The position numbers were made by a program, and so were the translations under genes. Positions 59,338 to 64,000 of a stretch of 64,000 nt of DNA are shown one piece after another. Source of the DNA: a bacterium (GTDB lineage: Bacteria > Pseudomonadota > Alphaproteobacteria > Rhodobacterales > Rhodobacteraceae); NCBI GenBank assembly GCA_016124195.1, contig WGOE01000014.1, positions 1 through 64,000 of the forward strand, in the 5' to 3' direction. Under the pieces are notes generated by a model that was not told where the DNA came from, did not search any database, and was given only the letters and a program-made list of their open reading frames with translations. Numbering within the stretch: position 1 is the first letter of the stretch; each line of letters begins with the position of its first letter.

Positions 59338-59988
59338 ATGCTTGAACACAGACAGGTCCCGCTCCACATCGCCGCACCGCGCGACCTCACATCCGCGCCG
59401 GATGCCGGCCTGCATCATGTCATCGCCTTCAGGAATTTCCAGGTCTGGCCAAAGTGCCGGCTGGTGACCAGATCCGGAGAGGTCATTACGGTCGGCAGCC
59501 GCGCCTTCGACCTGCTTGTCGTGCTGCTGCAATCGCGCGGGTCGGTCGTGTCGAAATCCGATCTTCTGGAACGGGTCTGGCCGACGACCATCGTCGATGA
59601 AAGCAATCTGAGGTTTCAGATCGGCGTGCTGCGCAACGTGCTGGGCAAGGACCGGGACCTCATCAAGAGCGTGGCCGGCAGAGGATATCTCTTCGCCTTC
59701 GACCCGCAGAGCGCGGCGGGCCCGGAACCGCGCAACGCACCTGAACGCGGCACGGACCAGCCCAGATCTTCGGCAGCGCTGCGTGGGGCGCAAGACCCGG
59801 AGACGCGCCCGCCCGGCCCGTCTGCGGATCAGTCTGCGGATCAGTCTGCGGATCAGACGGGCGAAGCCTTCGGCAAGAACGACCGGGTGTTTGATCTGTT
59901 CGTGCAGTTCACCCGGCAACTGGTTGCGGCCTACGGATCGCTTGAGACCGCCCAAGAGGCGGTGGCCAAGGTGAACCGGGCCGGATGA
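59338..59988 (+). CDS. Small winged-helix (OmpR/CadC-type) protein
   Basis: A 216-residue protein. Residues 30-115 form an OmpR-type DNA-binding winged helix: LVTRSGEVITVGSRAFDLLV, SKSDLLERVWPTTIVDESNL and SVAGRGYLFAFDPQ. There is no receiver domain in front and no membrane segment behind. Instead a low-complexity stretch follows, with three perfect SADQ copies, then a short amphipathic C-terminus (VFDLFVQFTRQLVAAYGSLE). The ATG at 59338 follows TTGGAGGATTGAAG. It faces the larger winged-helix ATPase tail to tail (55 bases), and both share the same type of DNA-binding domain. Confidence 0.85.
   Translation: MLEHRQVPLHIAAPRDLTSAPDAGLHHVIAFRNFQVWPKCRLVTRSGEVITVGSRAFDLLVVLLQSRGSVVSKSDLLERVWPTTIVDESNLRFQIGVLRNVLGKDRDLIKSVAGRGYLFAFDPQSAAGPEPRNAPERGTDQPRSSAALRGAQDPETRPPGPSADQSADQSADQTGEAFGKNDRVFDLFVQFTRQLVAAYGSLETAQEAVAKVNRAG
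59821..59856 (+). repeat. 12-bp tandem repeat coding for SADQ, three copies
   Basis: TCTGCGGATCAG repeated exactly three times in frame inside the small winged-helix gene, in the linker after the DNA-binding domain. Copy number may vary between strains. Confidence 0.95.
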
Positions 59989-60043
59989 GATGAGCATCGC
60001 GTGCTCCGGTCGCGAGGGCAACGCGGACACCCGGCGCAGTGGG

Positions 60044-62797
60044 TCAAGGCGCAGGGGCAGAGCGCGCGGGCAAGGCAAGAAGATCGGCGTCGATGCGCTT
60101 CTGCCAGGCTGCCATGCCGCGCAGATGGGCGAAGCGGCGCGCGAGGCGAAGATGGGCCCGGGCGCTCCGCTCTTCTTGCGGTCCGCCGGCGAGCACGATG
60201 CTCTGCGCCTTCACCCGCAGGATTTCGGGCAGGCACCACAATTCCTCGCGATCGCGGGCCCGGCTCAGGGCGCGCTCGATCGTGGCGTTGGCAGAGGCAA
60301 GGTCGCCAGCGAGGATCTGACCCTCGGCCAGCCTGACAACGAAGCCAAGCATACGGTGGCCAAAGGCGTTCTCGGGGAAGCGCGACAGCGCATCGGCCAT
60401 CTTTGACGCACCCCGTCGGCCATCGCCAAGACCGATGTGCAGACAGCCCTCGTAGGCATCCGCCCAGGCCTGCCAGAGCGGATTGCCCTCCGAGACGGCC
60501 CGCAACTCTTCGACATAGCCCTCGGCCAGATCAAAGCTCCCCGAACGGATCACGATGGGGCAGACGCCATGGGCCAGCGCGTTCCAGACCGAGGGCCTGT
60601 GACCGATCCCGTGGGCGAGTTGCAGGTTCTCCTTGGCCATGCGCAGGGCCTCTTGCGGCCGGCCGCGCATCCACAGCGCATCGGCATGGTAGCATTTCGC
60701 GACGACGCGCGGGTCCCATTGGAAGCGGACGAACATCGACCGGCTGACCGCAAAGCCGTCGATGTCCAGGAGCGGCGCGGTCTGTTCGGACGAGTCGATC
60801 GGATAGCCCAGCACGAAAAGCGAAATTGCGATCATCAGCCGGGCGATGGCCACTTCCTCGCTGCTTTGGGCGCGAGAGGCGAGCGTGTGACATCTGCGCG
60901 CGAAGGCGAGGGCATCGCGGTGCCGGCCGATCATGAAGCTGTTCAGCCAGGAACCCCAGAACGTCCAGAGCCCGAATTCAACCTCGCCCAGGCCCTTTGT
61001 GACATCGAAGGAATTTCGCCAGGCCTCGCTGATTTCGGCGCCGCTGGTCCGGAACAACTGCAACCGGGAGGCGAGCGTCGCAAAGAGGTGAAGCCGGCGC
61101 TGGACATCGGGTCCGGCGCGGGGCCGCAGGTTCGACAACGAGATTTCCAGCCGACGTTCGGTCTCTTCGGAAAGGATCGAGGTCATCCAGATCGGCGCCG
61201 CCGCCATCGACAGGGCGACGCCGATGTCCTCGTCCCCCTGGTCCGAGAAGGCCCAGTCGAGAGCGGCGCGCAGATCCTCGACCAGATGCGAATGTTCAAG
61301 TGTCCAGGCCGCCCGATCCGCGGCCGAAGCGACCGTGGTGTGCCGCAGTTCCGCCAGCACATGGCGGGCATGGCTTGCCGCGACCGCCGTGCGCATGCCG
61401 GTTTCGGCCAGCTTTTCCTCGGCGAACTGGCGGGTGGTCTCCGACAGCCGGAAGCAGGTCTCGCCGCCCTTGTGCGAAATGTTGACAAGCGACTTCTTGG
61501 CCAGATCGACCAGCGTCCGCAGTAGCGTGCCGGGGTCCTCTGCCTGCGGCGTGAGGACGGAGTGTGCGGACGCAAGCGTGAATTCACCGGGAAAGATCGA
61601 GATCTGCCGCAGCGTATCCTGCGCGTCGGGGGCCAGAAGCCGGTAGCTCCATTCCAGGACGGCCTGCAGCGTCTGCTGGCGCGGGACGGTGCGGTGCGCG
61701 CCGGCGGCGGTCAGAAGGAAGCTCGAATCCAGATTATGGGCGAGACCCTGCAGCCCCATGTATTCGACCTGCGCCGCGGCCAGTTCGATGGCAAGCGGAA
61801 TGCCTTCGAGCTTGCGGGAAATCTCGGCGATCAACCGCAAGTCGGACGGCGGCAGCGTCACGGGGTCAATCTGCGCCCCGACCCGTTCGACGAAAAGTTC
61901 TACCGCGGAATGCGCCAGCAGATCCGCGATGCCAAGCGGCCCGCCCTGCGGCGGCACGTCGAGCGAGGCCAGCCGGATGATCACCTCGCCCCGCGCCCGC
62001 AGAGGCTCGCGGCTGGTCGCGATCAGACGCACATCGGGGGCGCCGGCCGCGATCTGTTCGGCGAGCTCGGCCGCCGCATCAAGCAGGTGTTCGCAATTGT
62101 CCAGAACGAGCAGAAGGCGCTTGCCGGCGAGGGCCGCGGCCACGTCCTGCGGCCGGCCGGCCGGCGCGCCCATGGCTGCCAGCACGGCATCCGGTACGGC
62201 GCGCGGGTTGGTCAGCGACGCCAGATCGACGAAGCGCCAACCATCGTCAAAGTCTGCGGCGCTGCTGCGCGCGACGGCGACGGCCACGGTCGTCTTGCCG
62301 ACGCCGCCGGGGCCGACGATGGTCATCAGCTTCTGGCCCGCGAGTTTTCCGGCAAGGTCCGCGATGACGTCGGCACGACCGATGATGCGTCCGACCTCGG
62401 CGAGGTGGCGGGCGGGCAGGCCTGGCGCGGGCAGGGGGTCCGGTCGGGGCCGCGCCCCTGCATCCCGCACGATCCCGACCGGGGCGAGGAAGGCATAGCC
62501 GCGCCCGGTCACGTTGCGGATCGCGGGCCCGTCCTGACCCGCATCGCCGATCGCCTTGCGCAGGGCCAGGATCTGAATGCGCAGGTTGCCCTCTTCGACG
62601 AAAGTGTCGGGCCAGGCCGCCTGCAGCAGATCGCTCTTGCGAACTGTCTTGCCGGCGTTTTCCAGCAGCCTGGCAAGCACCGGCAGCGCCCGGCTGCCAA
62701 GCGGCACTTCGGCGCCGTCTTTCAACAGGACCTGGCGGGCGCAATCAAAGCGATAGGCGCCGAAAACATAGGAATGAGGCTGATCGTGGTCTGTCAT
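60044..62797 (-). CDS. Winged-helix/STAND-like ATPase regulator (AfsR/CadC-like)
   Basis: A 917-residue protein in three parts. Residues 8-105: OmpR-type winged helix (LLKDGAEVPLGSRALPVLAR, RKSDLLQAAWPDTFVEEGNL, VTGRGYAFLAPVG). Residues 135-470: an NB-ARC/STAND-type nucleotide switch with Walker A IVGPGGVGKTTVAVAVARSS (GPGGVGKTT at 162-170), Walker B LLLVLDNCEHLLD near 228, and RLIATSREPLRARGEVI (sensor Arg). The remaining 440 residues are helical and TPR-like (SRAQSSEEVAIARLMIAISL, ALWMRGRPQEALRMAKENLQ). Such proteins couple an unknown signal to transcription. Divergent neighbours are absent upstream; a 19-bp dyad 100 bases before its start may be its operator. Confidence 0.9.
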   Translation of the reverse strand: MTDHDQPHSYVFGAYRFDCARQVLLKDGAEVPLGSRALPVLARLLENAGKTVRKSDLLQAAWPDTFVEEGNLRIQILALRKAIGDAGQDGPAIRNVTGRGYAFLAPVGIVRDAGARPRPDPLPAPGLPARHLAEVGRIIGRADVIADLAGKLAGQKLMTIVGPGGVGKTTVAVAVARSSAADFDDGWRFVDLASLTNPRAVPDAVLAAMGAPAGRPQDVAAALAGKRLLLVLDNCEHLLDAAAELAEQIAAGAPDVRLIATSREPLRARGEVIIRLASLDVPPQGGPLGIADLLAHSAVELFVERVGAQIDPVTLPPSDLRLIAEISRKLEGIPLAIELAAAQVEYMGLQGLAHNLDSSFLLTAAGAHRTVPRQQTLQAVLEWSYRLLAPDAQDTLRQISIFPGEFTLASAHSVLTPQAEDPGTLLRTLVDLAKKSLVNISHKGGETCFRLSETTRQFAEEKLAETGMRTAVAASHARHVLAELRHTTVASAADRAAWTLEHSHLVEDLRAALDWAFSDQGDEDIGVALSMAAAPIWMTSILSEETERRLEISLSNLRPRAGPDVQRRLHLFATLASRLQLFRTSGAEISEAWRNSFDVTKGLGEVEFGLWTFWGSWLNSFMIGRHRDALAFARRCHTLASRAQSSEEVAIARLMIAISLFVLGYPIDSSEQTAPLLDIDGFAVSRSMFVRFQWDPRVVAKCYHADALWMRGRPQEALRMAKENLQLAHGIGHRPSVWNALAHGVCPIVIRSGSFDLAEGYVEELRAVSEGNPLWQAWADAYEGCLHIGLGDGRRGASKMADALSRFPENAFGHRMLGFVVRLAEGQILAGDLASANATIERALSRARDREELWCLPEILRVKAQSIVLAGGPQEERSARAHLRLARRFAHLRGMAAWQKRIDADLLALPARSAPAP

Positions 62798-62898
62798 GTC
62801 GCGCTGCGGCTGGCTTGGCGAAACATGGTTCTCGATTCCTCACCTCTGCCTGATCGATGCGTTGCCCGGCCGGATCTGGGGAAATCCCCGTTAACCAA

Positions 62899-62917
62899 TG
62901 TAAATACGTTATTTACA
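62899..62917. promoter_or_regulatory. 19-bp dyad upstream of the winged-helix ATPase gene
   Basis: TGTAAATA-CGT-TATTTACA, a perfect 8-bp inverted repeat with a 3-base centre, about 100 bases upstream of the start at 62797. AT-rich in GC-rich surroundings. Operator role inferred from symmetry and position. Confidence 0.6.
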
Positions 62918-63028
62918 CCCTTGGCGGATCAATCGTCCATCGAATTGGCGCTCAATTCCCTGTGCTGAAATCCCTGTCCTTGCGAATTGGTGCGTTTCAT
63001 TCAAAGCCCTGCCGCCATTTACGGCAGT

Positions 63029-64000
63029 TCAACGGTACCGAATTTGATTCCACCGGTGACCGATCAGCGACAGGATGATGATGAGCCCGTTGAAGAACTG
63101 CACATAAAAGCCGTCAAGCCCGGCCGCGACGATTCCCACCTGCGTGAACGAGACGATGGCGGCGCCGATGGTTCCGCCCAGAACGGTGCCCACGCCGCCC
63201 CAGGTCGGTGTGCCGCCGACGAACACGGCAGCCAGCGTCGGCAGGAGGTAGGAATCCCCTGCCGTGGGCCACCAGGTGAAGTTGATGATGGTCGAGAAGA
63301 TGCCGGCCAGCCCCGCGCCGAACCCCATGAAGACAAAGGTGCCGACACGCACGAGCCTGGGATCTATCCCCATTTGCCGCGCGCTTTCCGGATTGTCGCC
63401 GACGCAATGCACGCGGGCGCCGAACCGGTGGCGGTTGTAGAGGATCACCGAAACCGCCACGAACACGGCCGCCCAGATCATCTGGACGGGAAATCCGCCA
63501 GGCGAACTTGACAGGAGCCTCAAGGTCGGATCCTTCGCGATCCCGGTTGCGGCGATCGATCTGCCCCCGGTCGCTATCATGATGGCGCCGCGGATCAGGA
63601 ACCCGAGGCCAAGCGTCGCCACCAGCGAACTGAACTCGCCATAGACCACGATGAGGCCGATGGCGGACCCCAGCGCAAGCCCGACCGCGACCCCTGCAAG
63701 GATGGCCGCGGCGGGCGGATAGCCGGCCTGAACCCCCAGCGCAAAAATCCAGGCCGCAAAGGCCATGACCGAGGGAAAGCTGAGATCAATTTCCCCCACC
63801 GTAACGATGAACACCAAGGGCACGACCAGAAAGATCGCCACCGGCAGCACGGTCAGAACCGAATAATAGATGCGCCAATCCGAAAAGACATGAGGATTGC
63901 CGCAAAAGAACAGCAGCATCATCACGATGAAAAACCCAAAGGTGCCGATTGCCGCCCGATTGAGCTGGATAAAACGGCGGATCAGGCCGTGATTCGCGTT
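63029..64000 (-). CDS. Sugar ABC transporter permease, cut by the window edge
   Basis: The minus-strand frame is open to the end of the window. At least 323 residues of an RbsC-like permease are present: VFIVTVGEIDLSFPSVMAFA, GEFSSLVATLGLGFLIRGAI, HCVGDNPESARQMGIDPRLV and VFVGGTPTWGGVGTVLGGTI. The ATG at 63925 is internal to the hydrophobic N-terminus, and 25 further codons upstream are in frame, so the true start lies beyond 64000 or near it. It represents a second sugar importer, unrelated in order to the one at 53-58 kb. The stop is followed by 231 bases before the winged-helix ATPase gene. Confidence 0.9.
   Translation of the reverse strand, partial: NANHGLIRRFIQLNRAAIGTFGFFIVMMLLFFCGNPHVFSDWRIYYSVLTVLPVAIFLVVPLVFIVTVGEIDLSFPSVMAFAAWIFALGVQAGYPPAAAILAGVAVGLALGSAIGLIVVYGEFSSLVATLGLGFLIRGAIMIATGGRSIAATGIAKDPTLRLLSSSPGGFPVQMIWAAVFVAVSVILYNRHRFGARVHCVGDNPESARQMGIDPRLVRVGTFVFMGFGAGLAGIFSTIINFTWWPTAGDSYLLPTLAAVFVGGTPTWGGVGTVLGGTIGAAIVSFTQVGIVAAGLDGFYVQFFNGLIIILSLIGHRWNQIRYR

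Noticed and set aside
1-64000. tRNA, rRNA and tmRNA genes
   Set aside because: No stretch with the conserved GGTTCGAATCC arm and matching acceptor stem or rRNA core sequences was noticed by eye. A covariance search would settle this.

Overview
The window is high-GC DNA from an alphaproteobacterium, most likely a member of the Rhodobacterales (Rhodobacter/Paracoccus-like). This rests on the gene families, the short ATGA/GTGA gene overlaps and above all a complete repABC partition/replication module. repABC shows that the sequence belongs to a low-copy secondary replicon (large plasmid or chromid). No rRNA, tRNA, CRISPR array or intact transposase gene was seen.

Region 1 (1-8.0 kb) opens with an isochorismatase-fold hydrolase. 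It is followed by a patch of decayed genes: chloroperoxidase tail, LacI regulator piece, sugar-efflux MFS, AhpD-like protein with one in-frame stop, enolase with an internal deletion, and glycerate 2-kinase. Next comes an intact minus-strand hydroxyproline-type catabolic operon (proline-racemase-family epimerase, D-amino-acid dehydrogenase, DapA-type deaminase) with a divergent GntR/FCD regulator.

Region 2 (8.1-16.5 kb) holds cofactor supply. A TPP riboswitch precedes a six-gene thiamine salvage and uptake operon (thiM-thiE-thiD-thiY-thiZ-thiX). It is followed by the de novo NAD operon nadA-nadB-nadC. Every junction within each operon overlaps by 4 bp.

Region 3 (16.5-25.1 kb) begins with more debris: two SDR pieces, a LysR tail and an enolase-superfamily hydroxyproline-dehydratase-like remnant interrupted by an 8-bp tandem repeat. 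It continues with an intact LysR / MttB-like methyltransferase / GlxA-type AraC regulator set, and a cyclic-nucleotide-binding/thioredoxin-reductase-like fusion divergent from a small DUF2188 protein.

Region 4 (25.1-38.3 kb) contains a gene-free stretch with a strong terminator, a two-subunit molybdenum hydroxylase, repABC with two identical parS-like palindromes and a candidate counter-transcribed RNA, an RND efflux pair, a Phd/PIN toxin-antitoxin pair and a DUF983 protein.

Region 5 (38.3-48.6 kb) has a compact operon around a two-component flavin monooxygenase (LLM oxygenase, flavin reductase, alpha/beta hydrolase, DUF1185 protein, aldehyde dehydrogenase) with a divergent GntR regulator and a perfect TGGTATACCA operator. 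After it come a MarR regulator, an MFS transporter, and an SDR preceded by a 38-bp perfect palindrome.

Region 6 (47.8-59.0 kb) is a deoxy-sugar (L-fucose/L-rhamnose-like) oxidative degradation locus: FCD regulator, SDR, mutarotase, lactonase, polyol dehydrogenase, aldo/keto reductase, a four-gene ABC importer and an acid-sugar dehydratase. A nearly identical 20-bp motif stands in front of its two transcription units. Region 7 (59-64 kb) carries two related winged-helix proteins, one small and one fused to a STAND-like ATPase, and part of a second sugar ABC permease running off the end.

Working picture: an accessory replicon that carries cofactor biosynthesis together with several substrate-inducible catabolic modules, separated by patches of gene decay.
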